Shown here: positions 15,257-22,632 of the stretch, one piece after another
How the letters are laid out: every line of letters begins with the position of its first letter
Numbering within the stretch: position 1 is the stretch's first letter
Notes under the pieces: model-generated
What the model was told of the DNA's origin: nothing
What the model saw: the letters and a program-made list of their open reading frames with translations, nothing else
Database searches by the model: none
Program-made: the position numbers and the translations under genes
Assembly: GCF_025200715.1 (NCBI RefSeq)
Contig: NZ_CP104143.1
Span: 2,955,501-3,019,500 of the forward strand
DNA from: Rhizobium sullae
Lineage (GTDB): Bacteria > Pseudomonadota > Alphaproteobacteria > Rhizobiales > Rhizobiaceae
Reading direction: 5' to 3'
DNA: 64,000 nucleotides

Positions 15257-16183
15257 ATGTCGTATCTGCGTCCTGTTACAGCTGCGGTGCTCTGCGCGGT
15301 GCTTTCCAGCCCCATGCCGGTTTCCGCAACCGAGCAGGTCGGCCAGGCGATCCGGATCAAGACGGAGGTCACCGGTCAATCGGGACCGCTGACGGTAAAT
15401 GCCGCTGTCCATCGCGACGAGCGCATTCGTACCTCGCAATCCGGACTTGGCCAGTTTGTCTTCCGGGACGGTACGAAGCTTGCGGTCGGCTGGGGCTCGT
15501 CGGTCGTCATCGACAAATACATCTTCGATGATTCGCAATCGGTGAAGAGGCTGAGCATCCGCGCAGCGAAGGGAACGTTCCGCTGGATCAGCGGCAGTTC
15601 GAAATCGTCCGCCTACCAGATCCTGACGCCTGCAGGTACGATCGGTGTGCGCGGCACTGCCTTCGATTTCTATGTCGGCCCCGATGGAACAACAGCCGTC
15701 GTTATGCTGAATGGTGCCGCTCAGTTTTGCGGCCCCGGCGGCTGCCGGCAGCTGACACGCCGTTGCGACTGCGTCGTTGCGACACCTAACGGAAACATGA
15801 CGGATGTGGCGCGCGTCAACCAGGGCGTCCTTCGCAGGCTCGGAACGTCAGACGCGCTGCCATTCCTTTCCGGCGGCCAGTCGCTTACCGGCATGATGGG
15901 CGGCGGCTGCGGGTTGACCGCGGCGTTGCAACGGCGCCCTGAAGCGCCTCAGCGACAGGCACCGAGCACCCCGCCTCCGGAACCAAAGCCCGAGAAGCCG
16001 CGGGAACCTGGCAGGCCTCACACGGACAAGCCGCGTGATCACACCGATAGGCCGCACGACCCTGACGGGCCGCATAAATCATATGACCACCACCGGGGGG
16101 ATCACGACAAAGGTCGCGATAAGGCCGATCGTCATGACAAGGATCATGACAGGGATCGTGGCGAACGGAACCGCCATCGTTAA
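15257..16183 (+). CDS. Exported FecR-domain protein with charged His/Asp/Arg-rich tail
   Basis: A 308-residue protein with a signal peptide (predicted cleavage after VSA, residue 24) and a FecR domain at about residues 50-150, including GTIGVRGTAFDFYVG. A Cys cluster (CGPGGCRQLTRRCDC) follows. From about residue 240 the protein becomes Pro-rich and then extremely rich in His, Asp, Arg and Lys to its end. I chose the ATG at 15257, which has a GGGG site and begins the signal peptide; earlier ATGs at 15212 and 15239 are in frame. No FecI sigma factor is nearby. It ends 4 bases from a convergent CHASE2 adenylate cyclase, a pairing seen in other proteobacteria. Confidence 0.8.
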   Translation: MSYLRPVTAAVLCAVLSSPMPVSATEQVGQAIRIKTEVTGQSGPLTVNAAVHRDERIRTSQSGLGQFVFRDGTKLAVGWGSSVVIDKYIFDDSQSVKRLSIRAAKGTFRWISGSSKSSAYQILTPAGTIGVRGTAFDFYVGPDGTTAVVMLNGAAQFCGPGGCRQLTRRCDCVVATPNGNMTDVARVNQGVLRRLGTSDALPFLSGGQSLTGMMGGGCGLTAALQRRPEAPQRQAPSTPPPEPKPEKPREPGRPHTDKPRDHTDRPHDPDGPHKSYDHHRGDHDKGRDKADRHDKDHDRDRGERNRHR

Positions 16184-16187
16184 CACC

Positions 16188-18359
16188 TCACTCAGCCGGC
16201 CGCGCTTCCTCGGAAACCGGTTCATCGCGGAAATGATCAGCCCTGCGGGAAATCCGGCGATAAAATTCTGCCAATCCAGGAGCCATCATCTTGGCCCTCA
16301 GCCTGATGGCGCTGACGATCCGGCGAGCGTCGGGCGAGCGCGAGCGAAAGGCTTCAATAAGCTGATTGTGGAGGCGCTGCAGTTCCCCAAATTCCGCTGA
16401 TTGTGCCAAGCGCTGATCGCCAACGACAGCGAATAGACGCGTGCGGCTGCTCTTTCCCTTCAGACCGATAATGCCCGCCTCTAGCAGCGCGGCACCTAGC
16501 TGCAGCCGCGCCGTATCCTCCGAAATCAGAATATCGAAACCGACTTCCTTGCAGGAGGATTCGATGCGCGCAGCAACGTTCACGGCATCGCCGACGGCCG
16601 AATAGTTGAAGCGCGTTTCGGCCCCCATGTTTCCGACGCAGGCAACGCCGGTATGGATGCCGATGCCGATACCGACGGGCTTGTCCGTGCCGAAGCCGAA
16701 GGCGTCGGCAGCATTTAGTTCGGCAAGCGTTTCCCGCATGGCCAGTGCCGCACGCACCGCCTTCGTCTCGTGACCGGCAACATCGACTGGTGCATTCCAG
16801 AAGGCCATGATCGAGTCGCCGATGAATTTGTCGAGCGTGCCCTCATTGGCGACGACATGGCGGCTCAACGCATCGAGCAGCGTGTTGAGGAATCTGACGA
16901 CGGCCGTTGGCGATAGGCGCTCGCTGATTTCGGTGAAATGACGTACATCGACGAACATGACCGTCAGTTCCCGATCGTCGCCGCCAAGGCGCAATGCGTC
17001 GCGCGTATGCTCGATACGATAGAGGAGTGACGGTGACAGATACTGTCCGAAGGCTCGGCGAACCTCGCGCCGCTCCCGGTCGATTACAAGGATGCGGAAC
17101 GATGTCGCTGAAAAATGGGTGATCGATCCGCTGATGATCGGCGCCAACGGATCGAAGAGAAGCCCGGAATAGGAAAAGCAAAGCCAAGACGCGACAAGAG
17201 CGAGCGCAGTGATCGCCAAACCGCAGGCGAGCGCCACGGCCGGGCTGACGAAGGTCGTCAATATCACCAGAAGGCTGCCCAGCATCGCGATGGCGAATAT
17301 CTCCAGGCCATCGGCCCAATCCGGCCGCGACAGATAGCGGCTGTTCAGGATCTGCTCGACAGTCTGCGCATGCAGCGAAACCCCCGGCACATTCTCTCCA
17401 AGCGCCGTAACGCGGATATCCTGCAATCCGGCAGCCGAGGTGCCGACAAAGACGATGCTGCCGTTGATCGCCGCGCTGACCTCCGGCGATGCTCCTTCCG
17501 CCGCAAGCACATGCCGCGCGGAGACATATCTCTCCGCATGGTCGGCGCTGACGTAAAGCCAGAGCTCGCCTGCCGCCGTCACGGGAACGACGAAGTCGCC
17601 GATCTTGGCCGATGTCATGACACCGACTGCGTCCGGTGCGCCTGCCAGCACATAGGTCGAAGCACCCTGGGCAACACGCAGTGCTTCGAGCGCCAGGTTA
17701 GGATAAAGCTGCTCGCCGTCCGTCAGAAACAGCGGAACCGCCCGCACTACCGATGAGGGGCTGCCTGGGTTAAGGCTAATATGGCCAACACCGGCGGCAT
17801 TCGCTTCAAGACGCGGCCGCAACGGCGTTGCAGCTTTGATATGCGGAGGTGCCTCGACGGGACTTTCGCCGGTGAAGGCGAAACCAGCCTTGACCGATGG
17901 ACGATATGTTCCCTCGTTGGATAAGCCGAAGCCGAGCACGACGGGCTTATCGGCAATCGAATCAGCAAAAATGTTGTCATTGTCCGGCAACTGCGCCAGA
18001 AGCGACGGATCGATCCCCGGCACATTGCCGACGACAGCGCGAGGTGAAAGCCTGTCCGGTTCGGCAAAAAGTATATCGAAAGCAATCGCCGCCGCACCCA
18101 TCTCGGACAGTCTGTTGACAAGCAGGGCCAACCTATCGCGCGGCCACGGCCACTGGCCGAATTCCCGCAGCGACGCCTCATCAATATCAATCACCCGCAC
18201 GGGCAGCTCTTCGAACGGCCGCGGCGACACGCGCTGGTACTCGTCGAAGGTCACATCGCGGATCGATCGCAGGAGCTGCGGATCACCGGCCCGCAGCAGC
18301 GTGAGCATGGCAACAATCGCCAAGCCGATGATGACGCCGATTTGCTGCGTGCGTGTCAT
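16188..18359 (-). CDS. CHASE2-domain class III adenylate/guanylate cyclase
   Basis: A 723-residue membrane receptor cyclase. An N-terminal membrane segment (about 7-25) is followed by an extracytoplasmic CHASE2 domain (about 30-330), three hydrophobic segments (about 345-415), and a cytoplasmic class III cyclase domain (about 450-640). The metal-binding aspartates are visible in MFVDVRHFTE and in FIGDSIMAFW. CHASE2 proteins are thought to sense extracytoplasmic cues; the ligand is unknown. The neighbouring FecR-type protein is exported and could act in the same compartment, but this is inferred only from position. Confidence 0.9.
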   Translation of the reverse strand: MTRTQQIGVIIGLAIVAMLTLLRAGDPQLLRSIRDVTFDEYQRVSPRPFEELPVRVIDIDEASLREFGQWPWPRDRLALLVNRLSEMGAAAIAFDILFAEPDRLSPRAVVGNVPGIDPSLLAQLPDNDNIFADSIADKPVVLGFGLSNEGTYRPSVKAGFAFTGESPVEAPPHIKAATPLRPRLEANAAGVGHISLNPGSPSSVVRAVPLFLTDGEQLYPNLALEALRVAQGASTYVLAGAPDAVGVMTSAKIGDFVVPVTAAGELWLYVSADHAERYVSARHVLAAEGASPEVSAAINGSIVFVGTSAAGLQDIRVTALGENVPGVSLHAQTVEQILNSRYLSRPDWADGLEIFAIAMLGSLLVILTTFVSPAVALACGLAITALALVASWLCFSYSGLLFDPLAPIISGSITHFSATSFRILVIDRERREVRRAFGQYLSPSLLYRIEHTRDALRLGGDDRELTVMFVDVRHFTEISERLSPTAVVRFLNTLLDALSRHVVANEGTLDKFIGDSIMAFWNAPVDVAGHETKAVRAALAMRETLAELNAADAFGFGTDKPVGIGIGIHTGVACVGNMGAETRFNYSAVGDAVNVAARIESSCKEVGFDILISEDTARLQLGAALLEAGIIGLKGKSSRTRLFAVVGDQRLAQSAEFGELQRLHNQLIEAFRSRSPDARRIVSAIRLRAKMMAPGLAEFYRRISRRADHFRDEPVSEEARPAE

Positions 18360-18541
18360 GAACCGATGGCGCCCCTACGCTGCAAGCTTGCTGAGCAGCA
18401 AGGAAAAGCTACGCCGCTTTAGCCCTGAACACCATCCTGTCTTACGAACTGGCTCGCAGCATAAAGACAAATTGTGTCGGAGCGCGGAAATGGGGCTAGG
18501 CAGACTACCGGCCGGAGGAGAGGATCACGTTTGCAATAGAC

Positions 18542-18772
18542 CTATTGGCCGGCCGATTTGACTGAGGCCTTGCGTTTCCGTTTTGCTGCCGGAAGCTCCG
18601 GCTCAGCTTCGGCTTCCCGCTGAAGACGGAGAGCTTTCAACTTCTCCGTCTTTTTTTCGCGCAGTTTCGCCTCATCTGCGATGATCGCCCGCGCCGTGTG
18701 ATCCGTCGCTTCGGCCTTGTCACGGGCCGACATCTTCGTGGCGTTGAAGAATGCGTCCTTTGTGGCAGTCAT
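18542..18772 (-). CDS. Small charged protein of unknown function
   Basis: A 76-residue protein beginning MTATKDAFFNATKMSARDK and ending in a strongly basic segment (AAKRKRKASVK). It is almost all predicted helix with alternating charge, has no membrane segment or cysteine, and starts behind a GGGAAAAG site. I recognise similar small proteins in rhizobial genomes but no function. It lies 54 bases downstream of the first S21 gene on the same strand and may share its transcript; a basic tail would fit nucleic-acid or ribosome binding, which is a guess. Confidence 0.6.
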   Translation of the reverse strand: MTATKDAFFNATKMSARDKAEATDHTARAIIADEAKLREKKTEKLKALRLQREAEAEPELPAAKRKRKASVKSAGQ

Positions 18773-18826
18773 TCGCTTTTCCCTTGGATGGTTAGCGTAG
18801 TTGGAAGCCAGCCCCGCAAGCGGTCA

Positions 18827-19063
18827 TTAGCGCGTATTTGCCGCCTTCTTGGGCATCGGCAGCAAACCTTCGCGCTGCATCTTCTTACGCGCGAGTTTCC
18901 GCTGCCGGCGAATAGCCTCGCCCTTTTCGCGGGCCCGCTTCTCGGACGGCTTTTCATAGGCGCTACGCGCCTTCATTTCGCGAAACAGCCCTTCGCGCTG
19001 CATCTTCTTCTTGAGCACGCGAAGAGCCTGATCGACATTATTGTCCCTGACGAGAACCTGCAA
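18827..19063 (-). CDS. rpsU: 30S ribosomal protein S21, first paralogue
   Basis: A 78-residue S21 homologue starting at a TTG codon (19063), preceded by GAAAGGAAAAG. The frame reads [20 protein letters not shown], the standard S21 N terminus, directly after that TTG; the ATG further upstream at 19090 would add nine unrelated residues. It has a C-terminal extension [12 protein letters not shown] compared with the 70-residue copy at 20111, and the segment KKMQREG occurs twice. S21 binds near the 16S 3' end and helps initiation. Two S21 genes on opposite strands about 1 kb apart is notable. Confidence 0.9.
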   Translation of the reverse strand: MQVLVRDNNVDQALRVLKKKMQREGLFREMKARSAYEKPSEKRAREKGEAIRRQRKLARKKMQREGLLPMPKKAANTR

Positions 19064-19115
19064 AATCTTTTCCTTTCGCCGGCATGACATGCCGTGCTGT
19101 TAACGAGTGAAGACG

Positions 19116-19409
19116 TTACTTTCGAATCTTGATGCTGGAAACCTTCAACCAAGGCTCGGCATTGGAAGTTTGAATTGCCTGAGTACCGACGATCCGCGGT
19201 GGGGATTCGGTCGCATCGATATCAAGTGCAGTTATCCTGCGCTCGAAGTTTTCAGCCTCGAACCGGACACGATACTGCACATGTCCATGGTCGTTCGGCA
19301 GTACGCCGACAACCTTGCATCGCCTGTTGGCCGCCGCCGTTCGGGTGAGACCGGACTTCAGCACCACAAGGTCGCCGACTTTATAGTTCGAATAGCTCGG
19401 CTTTGGCAT
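19116..19409 (-). CDS. Conserved hypothetical protein with KOW/SH3-like N terminus
   Basis: A 97-residue protein with AAAGGG eight bases before its ATG. The first 60 residues (YKVGDLVVLKSGLTRT...CKVVGVLP...YRVRFEAENFERRI) look like a small beta-barrel of the KOW/SH3 type that binds nucleic acid or protein; the C-terminal third has no recognisable motif. I know similar small rhizobial proteins only as hypotheticals. It lies between cspA and the first S21 gene on the same strand, within a small cluster connected with translation or cold adaptation. Confidence 0.6.
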   Translation of the reverse strand: MPKPSYSNYKVGDLVVLKSGLTRTAAANRRCKVVGVLPNDHGHVQYRVRFEAENFERRITALDIDATESPPRIVGTQAIQTSNAEPWLKVSSIKIRK

Positions 19410-19451
19410 CGCGGCACCCTTTCAAATGTCAGATGGTCGGATCGCCTAAAC

Positions 19452-19477
19452 AAAAAGGCCGGGCGCTTTACCCGACC
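19452..19477 (-). terminator. Rho-independent terminator after the cold-shock gene
   Basis: On the minus strand GGTCGGG (19477-19471) pairs with CCCGGCC (19463-19457) with one G-U pair, and a run of five T follows. It lies about 60 bases after the cspA stop and would separate that gene from the small gene downstream. Confidence 0.7.
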
Positions 19478-19535
19478 TCTCCCATCATTCAGCCTGCTGC
19501 CAGTACATCCGTGGTCAGCCAGGGCTAATGACAAA

Positions 19536-19745
19536 TCATGCGGCCTGGAGATTGTCCGCTGCGTTCTTGCCGGACTTTTTATCCCGGACCAGATCGTAGC
19601 GTACCTTCTGTCCATCGGACAGTGTGCTCATCCCGGCGCGTTCCACTGCGGAAATATGCACGAAGACGTCAGTCGAACCGTCATCCGGCTGGATAAAACC
19701 AAAACCCTTGGTGCTGTTGAACCATTTAACTGTGCCTGAATTCAT
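19536..19745 (-). CDS. Cold-shock protein (CspA family)
   Basis: A 69-residue single cold-shock domain, starting at the ATG at 19745 behind AAAGGAGATCG. RNP1 (KGFGFI) and RNP2 (VFVHISA) are intact, so it should bind single-stranded nucleic acid as an RNA chaperone. The frame is open further upstream, but the family start and ribosome binding site fix this one. A candidate promoter about 130 bases upstream gives a leader of more than 100 bases, as in cold-induced csp mRNAs. It sits between two S21 genes. Confidence 0.93.
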   Translation of the reverse strand: MNSGTVKWFNSTKGFGFIQPDDGSTDVFVHISAVERAGMSTLSDGQKVRYDLVRDKKSGKNAADNLQAA

Positions 19746-20110
19746 GAACGATCTCCTTTCAATCGTTGCCTTACCGGAGAAACACTCGCCGGTTCTTATC
19801 GATGTTGAGAGGAAATCTGACAGAACGCTTTCGGCGTGTGGACAAAGGTCGCAAGCAATATTCGATGCGCTACATATAGGTGCATTTTCAAATACGGCAA
19901 TAGCAAATGCATCGAGATGCCGTGTCCGCCAGGGTAGCGGAGGGCCGCGCCCGCCATTTTTTCGGCAGATCGCCATATCAGTCTGGACTTCACCCCTCCG
20001 ATCTGGTATCCCCCATCACCAATCGCAAGGCTCCGGCCGCGCGAACCGTATTATTTTGCCCTGGCGCTGTCGCCGCTGGTGTCAACCAAAACCAAAGGAA
20101 CGTGATTCTC
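19746..20110. other. Intergenic region between divergent cspA and rpsU
   Basis: This 365-base stretch holds no convincing gene. It contains the candidate cspA promoter and leader on the minus strand, and presumably the promoter of the second S21 gene on the plus strand, which I could not locate with confidence. Confidence 0.5.
19873..19900 (-). promoter_or_regulatory. Candidate sigma-70 promoter of the cold-shock gene
   Basis: On the minus strand TTGCCG (19900-19895) and TATATG (19878-19873) are separated by 16 bases. Transcription would start near 19865 and leave an untranslated leader of about 120 bases before the cspA ATG. The -35 match is partial, so this is a reasonable but unproven assignment. 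Confidence 0.35.
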
Positions 20111-20323
20111 GTGCAGGTACTTGTCCGCGATAACAATGTCGATCAGGCTCTCCGCGCTCTCAAGAAGAAGATGCAGCGCGAAGGCATTTTCCGCGAAATG
20201 AAGATGCGCGACTACTACGAGAAGCCGTCGCAGAAGCGCGCTCGCGAGAAGGCCGAAGCCGTTCGCCGCGTTCGCAAGCTGGCTCGCAAGCGGGCACAGC
20301 GCGAAGGTCTGGTTGCACGCTAG
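20111..20323 (+). CDS. rpsU: 30S ribosomal protein S21, second paralogue
   Basis: A 70-residue S21 of normal length starting with GTG at 20111, preceded by AAAGGAACGTG. It shares the [12 protein letters not shown] start and LKKKMQREG core with the copy at 18827-19063 but lacks the C-terminal extension and differs through its middle ([11 protein letters not shown] instead of [11 protein letters not shown]). It faces away from cspA and is followed by a clear terminator, so it is a single-gene unit. The compact form suggests this is the housekeeping copy. Confidence 0.93.
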   Translation: MQVLVRDNNVDQALRALKKKMQREGIFREMKMRDYYEKPSQKRAREKAEAVRRVRKLARKRAQREGLVAR

Positions 20324-20362
20324 GCGGAGCCGTCGTTATTTCGACGTTTTCAGATGCATGTT

Positions 20363-20400
20363 GGCGGGGGCGATTACGTGTCGCCGCCGCCTTTTTATTT
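20363..20400 (+). terminator. Rho-independent terminator after rpsU
   Basis: GGCGGGGGCGA (20363-20373) pairs with TCGCCGCCGCC (20381-20391) with one mismatch around a 7-base loop, followed by TTTTTATTT. It lies about 40 bases after the S21 stop. Confidence 0.85.
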
Positions 20401-20459
20401 TGCCGCTGAAGATCGCATATCCGATTACCGCGGATATGACGCATGGGGAAAGCGCACGA

Positions 20460-21329
20460 ATGGCTGATTTCTTGTTCATCTCGCCCCGGTCCTTGCGCGC
20501 GCCGAAGGCGACGCTGCTGCCGGTGCTCGCAGTCCTTGCCGCAGTCGGTCTCGCCGGCTGCCAGACCGACAACACCTCCGATGCTGTGATCCGCCTCGAC
20601 AAGGCCCAGGGCTCTGAAGGGAACATCGCCTCGCTAACTTCGGTGATCAATGCCAATCCGCGTGATCCGGAGGGCTATAACGTGCGGGGTTCGGCCTATG
20701 GCCGCGGCGGTCAATTCAAGGCCGCGCTAAACGACTTCAACACCGCTCTGCAGATCAATCCGCGCTTCTTCCAGGCCTATGCCAACCGCGCGCTTGTCTA
20801 TCGCAACATGGGCCAGCCACAACAGGCGATCTCCGACTACAATGCGGCATTGCAGATCAACCCGAGCTATGACGTCGCCTATATCGGCCGTGGCAACGTC
20901 TATCGTCAGGCCGGCCAGGACGATGCGGCATTCAACGATTTCGACCGTGCGATCCAGCTCAACACGACGGATGGCCGCGCCTATCACAATCGCGGCCTGA
21001 TCTTCCAGAAGCGCAATCAGCAGGACAAGGCGATCGACGATTTCTCGAAGGCGATCTCGCTGTCAGCAAATTCGCCCGAGCCCTATAACGGCCGGGGCAT
21101 TTCCTATATCGCGCTGAACGACGACGACAATGCCTTCGCCGACTTCAACCATGCGATCGAGCTCAACGGCAACATCGCCGAATCCTGGGCCAACCAGGCG
21201 CTTGTCTATGAACGTCGCGGCGACAAGGCGAAGGCTGCCCGTTCCTATCGCCATGCGATCGGCCTGGACCCGAAATACCAGCCGGCGCGTGACGGCCTGG
21301 CCCGCGTCGGTGCCACCACCAGCGGCTGA
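20460..21329 (+). CDS. TPR-repeat lipoprotein
   Basis: A 289-residue protein from the ATG at 20460. A signal peptide ends in the lipobox LAGC with Cys34 as the lipidation site, so it should be anchored to a membrane facing the periplasm. About six tetratricopeptide repeats follow from residue 65, recognisable by spaced N-Y-A-LQINP-type ends and paired G/A and Y positions. It resembles NlpI-type lipoproteins, which act as adaptors for envelope hydrolases, but a specific partner cannot be read from the sequence. The open frame upstream crosses the S21 terminator and is not used. Confidence 0.85.
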   Translation: MADFLFISPRSLRAPKATLLPVLAVLAAVGLAGCQTDNTSDAVIRLDKAQGSEGNIASLTSVINANPRDPEGYNVRGSAYGRGGQFKAALNDFNTALQINPRFFQAYANRALVYRNMGQPQQAISDYNAALQINPSYDVAYIGRGNVYRQAGQDDAAFNDFDRAIQLNTTDGRAYHNRGLIFQKRNQQDKAIDDFSKAISLSANSPEPYNGRGISYIALNDDDNAFADFNHAIELNGNIAESWANQALVYERRGDKAKAARSYRHAIGLDPKYQPARDGLARVGATTSG

Positions 21330-21355
21330 TACCCGAAGATCGTGGAGAACCAGCG

Positions 21356-22420
21356 ATGGCGGCGAAACAGCATGTGATCGTCGTCGGCGCCGGCATCATC
21401 GGCGCATCGATCGCCTGGCATTTGGCGAAGGCCGATGCCGCTGTGACCGTTATCGCCCAAGAAACGGGCGGCGTTGCGACACCCAATTCCTTTGCCTGGA
21501 TTAACGCCAGCTGGGGAAACCCGGAATTCTACTTTCATTTCCGGCGCCGTTCCATGGCGGAGTGGAAGCGGTTTGCCGCCGAGCTTCCGGGCCTGCCGCT
21601 TTCCTGGTGCGGCGGTATCTGCTGGGACCTGCCTCCCGATCAACTCGCGGCGTTCGAGAAGGAGCACAGCGGCTGGGGCTACGGAATCAGCCGTATCGAT
21701 CGCAGCGAAATCTCGCGTCGCGAACCCTATCTCCGCAATCCTCCCGATTTCGCCCTCGCCGTCGCTGAGGAAGGCGCAGTCGAGCCGGTTGCCGCAGCGC
21801 GCATGATGCTGGCGGATGCAGAAGCGCGAGGCGCAAAATTCATCGGCGGTGCCGTTCGCGGCCTCATCCGCAGCGGCGAGCACATTACGGGCATCGTCAC
21901 GTCCCAAGGTTTGATCGAAGCGGACCATGTCGTCCTCGCTTCCGGGGCAGGATCCGTTCCGATCGCTGCATCGGCCGGGATCACACTGCCGATCGATGCG
22001 CCGCCTGGCCTGATCGTGCACTCCCGCCCCTTCGGGAAGCGGCTGAACAGCCTGGTGATCGCGACGGAGCTGCATATGCGCCAAACCGCCGAAGGGCGCA
22101 TCATCGCCGGCAGCGACTTCGGCGGCGGCGATCCCGGTGAAGACCGCCTGGCGACCGCCGCGACTCTCTTTGCAAAAGTCAAAGCAAACCTTTTTGGAAG
22201 CGATGCGCTGACAATGGACTTCCTCACGGTCGGATACCGCCCGACGCCGCGGGACGGCTTCCCGATTATCGGCAATTGTGGCATCAGTGGCCTCTATGTT
22301 GCGGTCATGCATTCCGGCGTGACGCTTGCTCCGTTGATCGGCGCGCTGGCGGCAAACGAGATTCTGTCAGGCGCAACTGACGCAAGCTTGAGCCCATTTC
22401 GGTTCTCCCGGTTTGCCTGA
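21356..22420 (+). CDS. FAD-dependent oxidoreductase (D-amino-acid oxidase/GlpO superfamily)
   Basis: A 354-residue flavoprotein with the N-terminal dinucleotide-binding motif VVGAGIIGASIAWHLAK (about residues 9-25) and the C-terminal DAO-family segment GYRPTPRDGFPIIG, where FAD contacts are usually completed. This family oxidises amines such as glycine, D-amino acids or sarcosine. The substrate cannot be assigned. It starts 26 bases after the TPR gene, and its stop lies inside a long hairpin that may end the transcript. Confidence 0.85.
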   Translation: MAAKQHVIVVGAGIIGASIAWHLAKADAAVTVIAQETGGVATPNSFAWINASWGNPEFYFHFRRRSMAEWKRFAAELPGLPLSWCGGICWDLPPDQLAAFEKEHSGWGYGISRIDRSEISRREPYLRNPPDFALAVAEEGAVEPVAAARMMLADAEARGAKFIGGAVRGLIRSGEHITGIVTSQGLIEADHVVLASGAGSVPIAASAGITLPIDAPPGLIVHSRPFGKRLNSLVIATELHMRQTAEGRIIAGSDFGGGDPGEDRLATAATLFAKVKANLFGSDALTMDFLTVGYRPTPRDGFPIIGNCGISGLYVAVMHSGVTLAPLIGALAANEILSGATDASLSPFRFSRFA

Positions 22421-22465
22421 CGGCGCAATTGTATGGCGATTACAATTCTTCCGTCAGGATGTTTT
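22416..22465 (+). terminator. Long hairpin overlapping the oxidoreductase stop codon
   Basis: CCTGACGG (22416-22423) pairs with CCGTCAGG (22451-22458), and inside it AATTGTA (22427-22433) pairs with TACAATT (22441-22447), with a 7-base loop and a 3x3 internal loop. ATGTTTTAG follows, a short T run. It probably acts as a terminator or a 3'-end stabiliser; the stem begins within the last codons of the gene. Confidence 0.6.
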
Positions 22466-22632
22466 AGTGTGTTGCAACCACTTCCCCCTGCCCCTAACAT
22501 GCCCCTGCTTCGATAGCAGGCTATCGGGAATCCGAACGCATTGAGGGCACTGACGGCGATGCAGTTTTTTGCTTTCGCAACTGTTTGCGAAAATCCGGCC
22601 GGGCAATTCGCCCTCGAAAGCCTGCAAAGAAT

